This document shows positions 48,765 to 61,713 of a stretch of 64,000 nucleotides of DNA, one piece after another. A program made the position numbers and the translations under genes. The notes beneath the pieces are model-generated. The model was given only the letters and a program-made list of their open reading frames with translations, was not told the DNA's origin and ran no database searches. Positions within the stretch are counted from its first letter, which is position 1, and the number at the start of each line of letters is the position of its first letter. Source of the DNA: Cheilinus undulatus (Eukaryota > Chordata > Actinopteri > Labriformes > Labridae); contig NC_054884.1 in the NCBI RefSeq assembly GCF_018320785.1, positions 19,097,667-19,161,666 on the forward strand, written 5' to 3'.

Positions 48765-49405
48765 CAATCAGACTGTCAGAAATCTGGGAGTGATTTTTGT
48801 TGGCCATCTAAGATGTAGGCATCTCCCAATTCTCAACCAGACGCCTTCAGCTTTTGCAAAATGCAGTTGCATGTCTTTTAACTAACACAACCAGAAGAGA
48901 GCACATTACTCCCATTCTCTTTTCCCTTTATTGGCTTCCAGTCCATTTTAGAATTGATTTTAAACTTTAAATGTGTGTTTTTAAAGCTCTGAATGACTTT
49001 GCTTTGACCTATTTGACTGAGATTTTAATCGTTTGGGAACATGGCAGAGCTTTGAGGTCACCCAACCAACTTTTGTTGGAAGTGTCAGGTCCAAACATAA
49101 ACACTTGGGTGACTGAGGCTGTTCAGTTTCTGCACCCAGGCTCTGGAATAATCTCCCCTCTGAGACACCTGTTATCTCTGACTTGGGCCTCTTCAAATTA
49201 AAACTTAAAACTTATTTATTCAGGGTTGCTTTTAACACCTGAGAGTGTGGTGGCACTTTCAGTTTTACAGTTTGTCTTTATAAATTTTTATTTTCATGGA
49301 TTTGTTTTGTACTGTGTTTTTAATGCTATTTGATTTTTTTGTAAAGCACTTTGGTCATCTGTGGGGTGGTTTAAAGGGCTGTATAAATGAAGTACATTTA
49401 TATTA
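48765..49405 (+). mobile_element. 5'-truncated non-LTR retrotransposon (L2-type LINE) 3' end
   Basis: Translation shows the end of a reverse transcriptase: VRNLGVIF, then LQLLQNAVACLLT, HITPILFSLYWLPVHFRIDF, VFKALNDFALTYL, RSPNQLLLEV and a LFRVAF-like end, with several stops. The 3' UTR keeps GTAAAGCACTTTGGTCATCT and a tail at GTATAAATGAAGTACATTTA. Only the 76-codon frame at 48971-49201 remains open. Inactive. Confidence 0.8.
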
Positions 49406-52226
49406 ACATTTTACTACTAAACCAGTGTTTTGATTTCATTTCTCATAATGTTGGAGAAAAGCTGTTAAAAGTGGCCCTCCTGGTTTGTGCTACTCCTCAA
49501 GCATTCTTGGAGTGCTTGAAGCACGAATCAGGAAGGACACTTTAACAGCTTTTCCACCTCATTATTTGAAATCTATTAGTGAAAACAAAAGAAGAGTACT
49601 ATATTTAATGAACAGAGTTCTCAATACAAAACAAGAAGTAAGCCACAGAGGTTGGTGCACTGGGCAGCAGCCCTGGTCTCTACTCCACTAAACCTGGAAA
49701 TAGTCGGGCCTCAACTTGACAGGGTGGGGCGAGCTTGGACGATTGAACTCACAATCAATGGTGGAGAATAATCATGGTCCATCACAAGTAAGCAGGTCAA
49801 AAGTTGAAAGTGATACAGCAAAAGGATGACAGACTTCTTCATGACAGCCAACATAGCAGGTGAAATGAAAGAAATGAAGAATTTCTCTGGTTTTGAAAAC
49901 TGTTGGAAATATTTGAGGTAATGCTTTAACTCAGCTGAAAATATAAATTACAAAGAAGTCGTCATTTTTTAAAAATTGATATGGACATTCAGTGCATAAT
50001 TCTACATATTATAGTTTCCAAATTGTGCAGAGCAGCCACTAGTTGCTATAGTATAAACTGTCTGGAGTCAAGTAGACAAACTGAAAGGGCTGTGTCTGAT
50101 TTAGATCACACCTGGTTATATCCCATGTACTCTATTCTAATGTAACTAAAGGAAATATTGGCAGTGCATGTTTGTTGTAGTTTTTGAATAAGTCTTTATG
50201 ATTGTCTGAGTCTTTAACTAAGTGAGGTGAAGTTTTTCTTTTGGCCACAAGATGGTGCAAAAGTGTCATAGGTGGATTGAGGATAAATATACTGAGGGCT
50301 ACAGACAGTAAGAAAGCGTTTCCCCATAAACATGTAATAATCAAACTGTAATTATTAGTTTTATAAAATAGATCAGTTCATTTATTTTATGTTCAAGACA
50401 ACAAAATAGATTTTGAAAAATGGAGATTGGTTAACTTTATCGTATGATGCAGAAACAAAGCAACATAGACATCAATACAGCTAATCTTGCTAAAAGCTGT
50501 CTCGTACCATTTAATATAAAGGTAAGAAAGCATAAAGAGAAAAGGGGAAGAGAGATGGGAACATGCACTGGAATTATTTCAACTATAAATGATTAAAGGA
50601 CCTTTAAACAAAGACTATATATGAGTATGAATTACATCATTCAAATCTGGGGAGTGAAGCGCACAAGATCATTCTTCTTCCCAGAAGGAAAAAATGTTTT
50701 CAGAAACATTTGTATGAATGTATTTATAAAAAAATTGCAAACTACAAAAACAGATAAAACACAGTAGAAGTTTAGATGATACCACCGTCTGACACAAATC
50801 ACCAGTATTTTCAGTATTGTCCACCAGACACTGCAATAATTGTTCAGTCTTTAGTGTAAATAGCCCAGCTGTTGCAGTATTCAGGCTAATGCTAATGCTG
50901 AATTTCATGTTTTACTCAAGCCTTCTATTTGCAGATGGAATAAAAACGACCCTGTGCTTCCAGTGCTCTGAAGTTTATATGAAGCAGCAGCCAGAAAGTA
51001 TCAGTTCCTGCGTAAGTCAAAAAAGATGTTCGTCTTAAAGCACATGACTCTCACAGATTTTGGTTATTTGTGTGTGGCTCAGAGCAGTAACCATACTGAG
51101 GCTGCTCGCAAAGCCCCCCGTCAACAACCGCAGTCTGCAGAGCTGAGGCAATACAATCTGGGAGAGCAAGGTCATCATTTTAACATGTTAGGAAAGATAT
51201 ACTTTCTACAGTGAAAAACAACAACTGTGTCTACGTGAAGTAACTGGCTATCTGTAGTTAGCTTTGAGTGAAAGCCCTCAGATTTCAAAGAAGACCTTAA
51301 AACAATTCTGACATCAGACTGAAGATTCAGTGTAGATGCAGGATGTAAACTTTGAGAATTTTATTTCAGATTTTTCAAGCAACATGCAAAGATCTTTATG
51401 AGATTAGAAACATGTTTTTAAGTTGCAGATATGAAAACATTAAGTTTTATTAATTTAACAAAATGTGAAGAATGACAACTTACCATCCACTTGGAGGCCA
51501 AGCCAAAGTATTGGGAGCTCCCCCTCCTGGCTAGCTGATAAACCTGGCCACCTCCATGTTAACAGATGGGACATGGGGCAAACCATTAAGTTAAAGAGTA
51601 ACTGCAGCAGATTTGTCACAAAACTAGACTTTCAATGCAGTTTGAACTGCAGATGAAGGGCTGTATTTCAACACCCAGAATGCACCGGGCAGGCTGTTTC
51701 TTACTGGATAGGTGTGACCTGGGTTTCAAGTAGGGGGTTTAATGTAAAACAAAGCTAGTTCCTTTGTTTTGTCCTGTCAGAAAATTTTAAAAAATGCTCA
51801 GAGAACATACATTTTATAATGAAACTAATCACTTTAAATACATCTTAAATAAGTCAATCTCTCTCTCTCTCTATCTGTGTGTGTTCACGTTCTCCTACAG
51901 CTACTGCTTACAGCATAAATCTGTAATATTTCATATCAATTCACAGGAACAATCCGAAGGAACAGAGACAGAGAAAGAGTGATGGCTGACTGACAAAAGA
52001 TAATTCACCAAAACAATGAAGAGAGGACTAAGAAGGGTAAAGATTCAAGTTTAATTATTTTGTGATGAAGCTTTGATGAGATTAAAGTTATACTGAAGTG
52101 CAGCTGTTTGGCCCACTGTGAATATAATCTACAAAATAATCAGTAACTACAAACAAGAATCTACAAGTGACCCCTTGATAGATGCGCATTACGGTGGACA
52201 CTGTAACCTAATGCACTCTAACAGCT
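49406..52226. other. No gene recognised; one (CT)n tract
   Basis: A (CT)n run lies near 51859-51875. The stretch 51500-51725 (GGGAGCTCCCCCTCCTGG, CAGATGGGACATGGGGCAAA) has the look of a short fish repeat with no partner here. Remaining frames are under 80 codons. Confidence 0.4.
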
Positions 52227-52230
52227 GTTG

Positions 52231-52320
52231 TCTGGAGCAGAGGTTCCCAAATTTTTAAGCCCAAAATAACAGTTCAAGAGACTGGAGACCCCCACTGTCC
52301 CTGGAGCTGGTTAAACATGT
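52231..52320 (+). repeat. hAT-like repeat end (GCAGAGGTTCCCAAATTTTT)
   Basis: Resembles the end at 8232 (GTTCCCAAACTTTT, then GACCCC and CCTGGAG-TGGTTAAA in both). The two are copies of one family. No far end was found. Confidence 0.5.
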
Positions 52321-52964
52321 AATGGTCATGCATGGCCGTGAAAATTCAAAATTAGTGGTGTAAGTTACATTTAGAGTATTTTTCAAACATAACTTTGAGT
52401 ATAAGCTCAGCTACTGACTATAGTGTTATTCTACATTTTTTAGTAGTAGACAATATTTTCATTCATTTATTTATTTTTCTTAAGAAGAAAAAAGGTTAAA
52501 TCAAAGCTGCAGTCAAAATAAATCCAGGTAAAAAGATAAGCATGGTCTAATAAAAACATTTCTGTTTAGGCTAGCCTATCTCCTTTATCTGTGCTTTTTT
52601 AAAATGAAAAGATAAGTCAAAAATAAAATAGCCTAACAGATAAACATGTTCTATTATTGCAGTCATTGTTCATTTCACAGGAGAAGTGAAGCAGCAGTTA
52701 AAATATGATGTGTGCTATGAAATACAATTATTGTTTATCCTGTAGACATGACAGTTATTTAAGTATATTTCAATTGGCTACTATTCACTTTTTATTATTC
52801 ACTGAAATACAACCCAAACTTACCATTGTGTGAAGTCTTGAACAATAAAATCAGGCCATTTTACCCCCCCCCAGCCTTTGTTCACATATCAGTCAGTATG
52901 CTGCTGTCAACAACTTAAAGGAAGGATATTTTATAGCCGACTAAACAGTCAGCTTACACAGCTT

Positions 52965-53215
52965 ACACTCTAACACAGCTAATGTAGCTAAAGCTAACGA
53001 AGCTATGTTGGTTCACGTAGCTAAGCTTACATTGCTAAGGCCTCCATACCAATGTTTCCCATATGGCTTAGGTATATGTAAGCTTTAGCTACAGTTGCTT
53101 GAGCTAACATTGCTGAAGCTAAGGCTAACATTGCTACATTGGCTTACATAGTAATACAAGCTGTGTAGCTAGCGTAGCTATTTTAGCTTTTGCTACATTA
53201 GCTTTTGCTATGGAT
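52965..53215. repeat. GCTAACATTGCTA-type minisatellite
   Basis: About 250 bp rich in AGCTAA, GCTACATT and TAGCT words in both orientations, with irregular spacing of roughly 10-20 bp. The self-complementary AGCT core makes it able to fold on itself. Confidence 0.7.
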
Positions 53216-53318
53216 CAACTGTTATGAATTATTTTTAAAACAGGAAACATGTTGTAGCGGCAAATTATGCCACTTCTGTCCTGATGGTGGTGGTGCATCT
53301 GACAGTAAAGGTCTAATA

Positions 53319-54854
53319 CACTTTCACATTATTATGCAAATTGAATTTTAGTGTCATAAACATTCATTTTTTTGTTTTTCAATTAAACTCATGGATGGTA
53401 TTGTGTCTCTGGGCTCTGTGGATCACTGAAATCAGTCTCAGACACCTGTGATAACTATTTTGCCAGGTGAGCCCAATTAAAGGAAAACTACTTAAGAAGG
53501 ACGTTCCACATTATTAAGCAGGCCACAGGTTTCAAGCATTATGGGAAAGAAAAAGGATCTCTCTGCTGCCAGAAAGGATCGAATAGTGTGATGCCTTGGA
53601 CAAGGTATGCAAACATGAGATATTTTAATGAAAACTTAAGTGTGATCATGGTACTGTAAGGACATTTGTGGCTGATTCAGAGCACAGACAGGTTTTTGCA
53701 GACAAAGGCATAATGAGGAAGGTTTCTGCCAGACAAATTCATGGGATTAAGAGAGCAGCTGCTAAAATGCCATTACAAAGCAGCAAACAGGTATTTGAAG
53801 CTGCTGGTGCCTCTGGAGTCCCACAAACCTCAAGGTGTAGGATCCTCCAGAGGCTTGCAGTCGTGTATAAACCTACTATTTAGCCACCCCTAACCAGTGC
53901 TCACTGGCAGAAATGGTTGCAGTGGGCCCAGAAAGACATTAAGACTCATTTTCATGAGTGCCATGCAACCCTGGATAGTCCAGATGGAGGAGTAGTGGAT
54001 GGTTGGTGGATGGCCACCATGTCCAAACAAGGATGCAGTGTCAGTAAGGAGAGGTGCAAGGTCATGTTTTGGACTGGAATCATGTGAAGAGAGCTGGTAG
54101 GCCCCTTTAGGGTCCCTGAAGGTGTGAAAATGACCTTGGCAAAGTATAAAGAGTTTCTGACTGACCACTTTCTTCCATGGTACAAAAAGAAGAACCGTGC
54201 CTTCCATAGAAAAATTATCTTCATTCATGGCAATGCACCATCTCATGCTGCAAAGAATAGCTCTGTGGGCATAAAGGAGAGAAACTCATGGTGTGGCCCC
54301 CCATCCTCCCCTGACCTCAACCCTGTTGAGAACCTTTGGAGCATCCTCAAGCTAAAGATCTATGAGGGTGGGAGGCAGTTCACATCAAAACAGCAGCTCT
54401 GGGAGGATATTCTGACATCTTGCAAAGAAATTCAAGCTGAAATTCTCTAAAAACTCACAAGTTCAATGGATGCAAGAATTGTGACGGTGATATGAAAGAA
54501 GGGCTCCTATGTTAACATGAAACTTGTCCTGTTAAGATGTTTTTGATTGAAATAGCTTTTGATATCAGTAGATATGGCCTCCTTATGCTGCAAATTCAAC
54601 AAATGACCATGTTCAGTTCTTTACAACCTATAAAATGTTTTGAAACTGTTGGGTATAATAATTTGAAACAGTGCATTTTGAAGTTTTTTATTTTTGAAAA
54701 AAAAAGGTATCAGTGGGAGGTTTTTTCACCAAAATTTGAATTATGCTCTAATAGTTAATGACTTGAAAATTATGCTAGCTGTCATTTGCATCGACTATTT
54801 AGGGAAATCAGAGAAAGATATCATTTGCGTTGCGTAATAATTTGGAACGCAGTG
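53319..54854 (+). mobile_element. Complete-length but dead Tc1-like transposon
   Basis: 1536 bp flanked by TA (53317-53318 and 54855-54856). The ends are inverted: CACTTTCACATTATTATGCA on the left and, read back, CACTGCGTTCCAAATTATTA on the right. The transposase begins at ATG 53541 and meets a stop after 16 codons. A helix-turn-helix part follows at 53668-53883, and the DDE C-terminus at 54124-54450 keeps SPDLNPVENLW. At the second catalytic position the sequence reads IHGNAPSH, where the family has Asp before Asn, so that Asp is replaced by Gly. Stops and shifts separate the parts. Inactive. Confidence 0.9.
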
Positions 54855-54856
54855 TA

Positions 54857-56589
54857 GAGAGGCATATGAGAGTCGCTGACGCAGCTACCTTCTCCTTACA
54901 ACAGCCATAAAGCTTCCTCCACAGAAAACAGAAAACAACAAATTGTTGCAACTAATAGTCCATTAATGCAAGACAGCATGTTACAACTCTTCATTTTAAA
55001 ATAAAATTGAGTCTTATTGAAGATTGTCTGATGTTAATCTCATAAGCTGATGAGCTTAACTTCAACCAGGTTACTTGACTGGATTGTGGCGTTTGACGGT
55101 GCGTTCATCACACTGTGTTTGTTGTATGTTCAGCATGAAACAGCTCATATGTATAAGTCCATGCCAACTTTATAAAAATGTGACTTTAAAGGATCAAATT
55201 ATTCCAACCTGGTAACCTTGTGACACCTTGCTGCCTGTCATGTGACTCCTCAGCCAGTGTGGTTTTTAAGGGGATGGTGTATTAATAGAGGGAATTACAG
55301 GGGGTGAAAAAACAAAATGACTGACACGGCAGGTTTACCTCAGTTAGAGTCTGTAAAAGTCAGTTTTGATTATTTTCAGTTAGAAGCCCAGCACTATGTC
55401 AGACCTCCTCATGAGGCTATTTTCGCTTCAGGTCTGTACAGTGGAAGGAGATGGAAAGGAACTGTTCATCTTAATATACAGTCAATGACACAACACAAGC
55501 AACTGGCAGCAGTTTTAAAATAGAGGTTATCAGGAAAAGAGCCTACACTTAAAATAACCCCAAAAAGCTTTGACTCTTTGAGAGAAAGAGAAAAATTAAT
55601 GATTAGAAAGTGAAGCGACTTAAAAGGACTAATTAGAAGCAATGTAGTGGGCATCCCCAGGCTCTTAATGCAGTTTTCATACTGGCCTGCTGCCAAACAG
55701 CCCTGTTTTGTCAGGTTTTCAGATGTTAAATGTTACATGCCTAAAACGAACATCTAGGAATCCTTTCAACACAAAGCAAACATTTAGTTTCCGTTTGTAT
55801 GTGCTCACATTGAACTGTAACTTCACAGAATCTGGACTAATCACATAACAAACACAGCGCTGACCTTGGAAGAGTTTTTTTCATGTTGCCAATGAATCTT
55901 CATTTCATCACCATTTAAAATATTTTATTTGAGAAGCTAAACTGCTCCAAATATTCTCCTAGAAACTTAATATATACACTGCCCTTCTCCATCTGCCTCT
56001 ATGCCTTTGCCAGTACACACAAACATAAATACACACTCTCATTTCCATGCGCTGAACTTCCTATGTGATTGCATTTTCTGCATCAGAGCTATTTTAAATT
56101 ACTCTCCCTACTTAGCATTTATGTGGTTTAATGTTCACCACTTCACTGCTTTTCACTATCACTGTGCAAATAAATGCAGCCAACATCACCAGCTTATGAG
56201 TCCCTCCGGTTTAAAGAGGTCAGAGGGGTGAAAAAGATATAATCTTGAACTTTAATGTGGACAGAAAGAGTTTCAAGAGTAACTAAGCCCCAGAGGCCAC
56301 TTTGTTGAATCTGAAAACTTAAGAATATGGATATTATGTAGTGTTGGTGGTCAGTTAGGTTCCAAATCTCAACAAACATTTAAATTCTGCATTTTGTTTA
56401 GGTAATATAGACAGTGATTGCCCCCTACAGGTGGAAACAGGGCTGCTGCAGTTGAATTTTTCTATTTGCTGATCTGGTGGCAGGTGATGGTGGCAGCTGT
56501 CATCATCACATAGTGGATGACATACAGACTCTACAGGCGCATTCTCAGGTGGTTCATGGGAAATCTGCTGATAGTTATGTGTAGACCAG
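54857..56589. other. No gene recognised
   Basis: A 68-codon frame at 55317-55523 begins with a reasonable ATG context but has no recognised domain or partner exon. Nothing else is seen. Confidence 0.35.
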
Positions 56590-57000
56590 TGTTACTTTCA
56601 TTTCCAAAAACTCTGACAAAAATGTTTAACGACCTTTTTCCAACGAGGACGACGGGATGAGGATGGGCTTAAAATTGATTGCTGATGATAAAAACTCTAA
56701 CGTAAGGTAGATTACTTTTGTTACAGAGACGAGACTAAAATATACACGCTGGACTGACGGACATTCGGATTCTGTGATGTTTCTCCTTTGTGTGTCTAAC
56801 TCACAGTCTGTCAAAACAACAAGAAGAGAGAGAGGAGGAGCGACGTGCCTGTGTGTGTATAGCAGCGTGACAGAAGGAGGAGCTGATAGGTAGATTAAAC
56901 ATGTAGCTCTTCTCTGTATTGTAGTAGTCTTTACAGGAAATTGAACTAAATGCAGCCAGCCGACCTTTGAATCATTGAAAAACTCCATCAGTAGTAGCAT
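56590..57000. repeat. Possible hAT-type repeat fragment
   Basis: Starts CAGTGTTACTTTCATTTCCA and continues AAAACTCTGAC-AAAATGTTTAACGAC, words I associate with a fish hAT-type family. A 124-codon minus-strand frame (57000-56626) lies wholly inside and is not supported as a gene. Confidence 0.35.
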
Positions 57001-59560
57001 AGAGTCCTTATATTAGCTTCTGTTGCTGCTGTACAGTAATCCTCCTCAGTCTTGGTCAGAGTTGTAGTTATAAAAAACCCTCCTAAACCTTGTACTAGGT
57101 CCCATTGGTTAAAAGTACTATAAATAAAATACTAAGGTGAAATCTGTGTTAAGATCGGCGAGAGAAATGCTAATTAGCGAGCCAAGGGAGGTGAAGCACC
57201 TTTACATTATGATATGTTTAAAGATGGCTCAGACTTCTGGCAATTCAAGGATGAAGTTAACTTATTATGATGTGTTCACCTAGAGAAAATGGAATTTAAG
57301 TTTTTGGTGAGAAATCTGAATAAATGTGTCCCTTTTAAGGAGAAATGTTGATCTAATTAGTAAATAAAATAGCTATAAAGCATGTGTTCACTTAAACACA
57401 TATTGTCTCATTTTTCCTCCCAAAATGCACCAATATTCCTACCAATATTACTAATAAAGAGTTTAATAATGAAGGTGCATTAGAGTACCATTATAAATTA
57501 AAGTCAACAATTCTCATCCTAAAAGTCCATTATCCAATGCATTTTAGTATTTTCATCAGTTTATTTCAGATTAGTACATGGAGGCTATTGATTGTACAAA
57601 ATGATTATTTATTTTTTACAATTTGGCTAACTCTTTAAGAGAGAAAATATGATATGACTTTATTTAAATATCGGAGAACAGAATTTGGTGGCAAACGTTT
57701 TTATGAAAATTAGGGAAAGGTTAGCCCAAAAATTTCAAGGTCATAAAAGAAGTGCTGGAATTGGTCTGTTTGTTTGATTTTTCTACTTACAACTTCAAAA
57801 GTTCCTGGAGACTGAAAATAACATCCAACAAACCCTCTAACACTAAAGCTGCTGTTGACTGATTGTGCTTTTATCGGAATGATTTCCGGAATGTCCAGTC
57901 TTAAAAATGCACATACTACATTTTTTTTTTTAACATTTCAACAGAGTCACCATGATTTCCCCAATGTGTTAGTTTGCTTGTAGGACCATTGTGTCAGCAG
58001 GGGGAAGGACATAAAAATGTGAAGTGTTTCATTAGGCACAGATTAAGTTTACACCCCTCAGTACAGAATGACTCATAGATATTTTTCTGTGAAATTACTC
58101 ATGAGAATTCCCAGAGTGAAGCATCAGTTTATAGCACGCTCATATGGCCGATGGACACAGAACTATCTCTAAAATATATGGCTCAAGTTGCGCTGTTCAC
58201 TGGAGCACTAAAACTCTGAATGTAAACTGGAGTAAATGCAATATGTGGTTTCTTTTTACAGCATTGTCAGCCCTGTGATGATTCTCAAGCATGATTAAGC
58301 TAACAGCTTGTGTGTGTCACCTTTTAAGTATTGGCCCTAAAGCCCCGCCCTCTCCTTGGCCGTCAATCTTCTTTTCCTAGAGACATTTCAATCTCTCCAG
58401 CTAAAGATACACCCATCTGGTGGTCCCCGTAGACTGACATTCCTTCCCCCGTTCACAGATTCACACTTTGACCCCAGCAGCAGGGGACCTGTTTCCACAG
58501 TGGCTGCAGTTGTTTACGTATGCACATTTTTGAATAATGCTGTAAGAGTCGATGACAGGTAATGAAGACATGCCCAAGACATGCATCTCCACAGGAAGCT
58601 GCCAGTAAAAACGAAGTAGACCTCGCTTCAAGGGGTGACTCCATAAAAATACACCAGCTGACCATGAAGAGCAACTGTGGCTTCCCACAGTCTTTGTGCT
58701 ACAACTTGACTTTGCCCCAACACCAGAATCTCTAACTTTGATGCAGTATTATTAAAAAAAAGAACAGAACTCATGGACACACAATAATGAGTAATATTTT
58801 GTTTTTATCAAACATAAATGGGAAGCAATCCCCGGCAAACTGCCTAAATCTTACTAATACATTAGCAGAGCTTACATAGCAAAACCAGAGTGCAAGTCCA
58901 AACCTAATGCTGCTTTCCATTTACTCAGAAGATTTACTCAGAGCTGGGAGTGACATCACACCTGAGTTGACTGCATTTCAGTTACAGTGAGTTGGTTGCT
59001 AGGGGTGCAGTAGTTTATGGATCAGAATTCCAAGTTTAGGGGGCATTTAAGGTGACGCATCCAATTATCTGGAAATTTTCAAGTTCTAAGATCAATTGGA
59101 TTGCACCATAAATGTAGTGTCAACCCATTTTTAAGAATTACCGTAAAATCTGGAATGAAAGTCACTATGGCATATAAACCAGTCTGTTTAATAGGATCCC
59201 CCAAGAAGAAACAAACGTTTCAACCATCTCTCTCTGCATGGCTATTTCTGTTTTGTTCAGCTTAGCCAAGAACATGCAATTTCTATGCAACTGTGTCACT
59301 CATTTAGTAGTATCTGTCTTTGCCCTATAGAGTTTGCACATCTACTAGCTATAGTACGGTACTTCCGCTCTCAGCCTGCTTTGTCCGTCATTTGTCGGTC
59401 ACTTGTTTGTCTACTCAACCTTATACTCCCCTTTTTCTTTAAGTGCAGGATTATGACCCAAAGAGGGAGAAAAGCGGTTAAAAAGTCATGACTACCCTTG
59501 CCAGTCTCGTCAGTGTATTCCAGCACATTCTGAGCAGTGAAGCTTAGGCAGCCAGGTATA
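57001..59560. other. No gene recognised
   Basis: AT-rich with short frames. The stretch 59140-59180 (TTACCGTAAAATCTGGAATG) resembles the end of another common fish repeat, but no partner end is clear. Confidence 0.35.
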
Positions 59561-59564
59561 TTTA

Positions 59565-59660
59565 AACTAGGGGTTTCCAAACTATAAGCCAGGGGCCAAA
59601 TGAAACCCGCGGTCCATTTTGGATTAGCCTTCAAAAAATTCTAAAAATGTAATGAAATAT
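59565..59660 (+). repeat. hAT-like repeat end (AGGGGTTTCCAAACTATA)
   Basis: AGGGGTTTCCAAACTATAAG followed by CCAGGGGCCAAATG and CCCGCGGTCCA resembles fish hAT-type termini. Single end only. Confidence 0.4.
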
Positions 59661-61020
59661 CGCCCACTCTAGATCATGAAGCTTATCCTAGAGTATATTC
59701 ATTCTTCAGCACTAGGCGGTGCTACCGTGCTACTTCTGCAAACAAACATTTTGACAGGAAGAATTTATTCATGTGCTTTTTGTGTGACTAAATTAAGATA
59801 ACATTGAAAATAGTAAACATATTGCAAACCAAAAAAATAACCATGTCTTGATTTATTACGCCTTGATGGCTTATAGCAACAAAAAGCAACACCTATAGAG
59901 TTCCTTTGCTTCACTATCTGCTTTTCTTTTAGGTTTGATTTGCAAAGCATGTGCAGTTTGCTCTCGTCTTGTGTCTGAATGTGTAGATGACCTGTCAGCG
60001 TCTCCCCTCCTATGGCCACTATATGCCCTGCTAGCCATTAACTAGCCATTGAAGCATAGTCAGTCACTAGGCATATCTTAACCTACACTGGACTGATTTT
60101 ACCAAGTTTAATATCCTTAAGGTGAGATATATCAAAGTGGCCCCACCATCCTTTTACATTTATGTATGTAGCCCTCCCCTTTGTTGTTGCTAATAGTTTT
60201 ATTAAACGCTCCAGCTCATCTATTGACTGTACAAAAAATCGAATTAGAAACTCTAGATTCACTTCAAAGCTGTCACCTTATTTGGTTTTGAAGCAAGAAG
60301 TTCCAGTTCTTTGATAAGAGTGTGTTTTGGAGAGCAGCAAAGGGTCAGCAAAGGCTAAATTATCAAAGCTATACAGTGTGTTCCCATTGCTTATTCTTTG
60401 GCTACCTTATTAGAAAGTCAACCCCAGTGTTTACCACATAAGGGGACTCTATTTTCGGTTGCTGACTGCCACAAAAGAGTAGTGAACAGGCAGGCATCTC
60501 TGTGAGGACAGAAAGAAACAGTCATAACTAACCTGTTTTTTAACATAGGTTTTCACATCAGGGTACAAAAACTCTGAACCATCTACCAATCTAGCTATAG
60601 AGGTCACAGGCCTAGCTCACTAGTGCTAACATGTCAACACATTGCTTGATATTTATTCAAATGATGCCCTCATTTTTTAACTCTCAGTTTTTTACGGCAC
60701 AGCTGACCATGCGTATGTTATGTGTGCAAAGAAAAGATGATGCTCTAAATCATCAACACTCTCTTTAGGTAAAGTTGTGTTTGATCTGATGGCAGCTGGC
60801 AGACAGCTAACACAACCACGACTCACTCAAAGTGTTTATGCATGTAACTAAAGCTCAGCATCATTGAAACACTTGAGTTGTACAAGCATTCACGCCCCAA
60901 CCAGCACTGTAAAATCCATTTCTGTTGTAAAATTGGGGTGCTATTTGGTTGACTCCCTTGTTATCAGCCTCAAGTGGTCCTTTGAGTTAACTGCAGCTTT
61001 TGGCCCCTACCAACTCCATA
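59661..61020. other. No gene recognised; one short repeat fragment
   Basis: The fragment at 60940-61015 shares TATCAGCCTCAAGTGG and CTGCAGCTTTTGGC with the family at 37130-37690. The remainder is unassigned. Confidence 0.4.
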
Positions 61021-61496
61021 TTAAAGGTCACATATTTTACCCCTTTAAGACAAGTTTATATTGGTCTCAGAGGTCCCCAAAACATGCCTGTGAAGTTTGT
61101 TGTTAAAAAACCCTCCAGGATTTTTGTTTCAGCCCTGCTCAGAACGAGCTATCTCTGTGTCTGTGGCTTTAAATGTTAATGAGCTGTATGACTCCACCCC
61201 TGACCATGACCCTCACAGGAAATGGATGTGGCTCGATGGATGTGGCACAGCTGAGAGGAAGATCAGAAGAGGAGAGCGGAACTTTCTTCTAAGCAGGGAG
61301 GGCCAACTGAACCTGGGGGGGGGGGGCTAACTCCCCACAAGACATCATGAGGGGAAAAATCTGAGAACGGCTTGTTTCAGCACACATTTTCTGAAAGGTA
61401 GAGAAGGGGCTGGAGGGAATGGAATTTTTCTGATTCTTGGGGGGATAGTTGACAGGCCAGGGGAACATATATTTGCTAGAGCCCTAGTGACCTTAA
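61021..61496. mobile_element. TTAA-flanked non-autonomous element
   Basis: TTAA occurs at 61021-61024 and 61493-61496. The inner ends are inverted: AGGTCACATA on the left and GGTCACTAGG on the right, read back. The 470-bp body holds an 11-G run near 61316-61326 and a 77-codon chance frame. The end sequence differs from the 41431 family, so this is a second TTAA-type family. Confidence 0.5.
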
Positions 61497-61499
61497 AGT

Positions 61500-61583
61500 A
61501 CATGTATTTGAAAACAATGCCATTACAGTCCTTGTTGGTGTAATGGGCAGGCAGCCAAATACTTTTGTCCATATTGTGTATAC
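61500..61583. repeat. Tc1-like inverted-repeat end
   Basis: CCAAATACTTTTGTCCATAT followed by TGTGTA matches the outer end of a fish Tc1-type element. It directly follows the TTAA element. No transposase or opposite end was found. Confidence 0.45.
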
Positions 61584-61713
61584 TGCTGTATTGATATTTT
61601 GTTCCACCCTTGCATTTGTGCCTAATTCTGAACTGCCTGCATTCATTCCTCAACATCAGCCAGATGCTGTAAAAGCATGTTGCAAAATTTTTGTGAAACC
61701 ATTGCAGTTAATA

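Noticed and set aside
55317-55523. 68-codon frame with a plausible ATG context
   Set aside because: No domain, no promoter or splice partner, and no polyadenylation signal close by; too weak to call a gene.
56626-57000. 124-codon minus-strand frame
   Set aside because: It falls inside a probable hAT-type repeat fragment and has no recognised domain.
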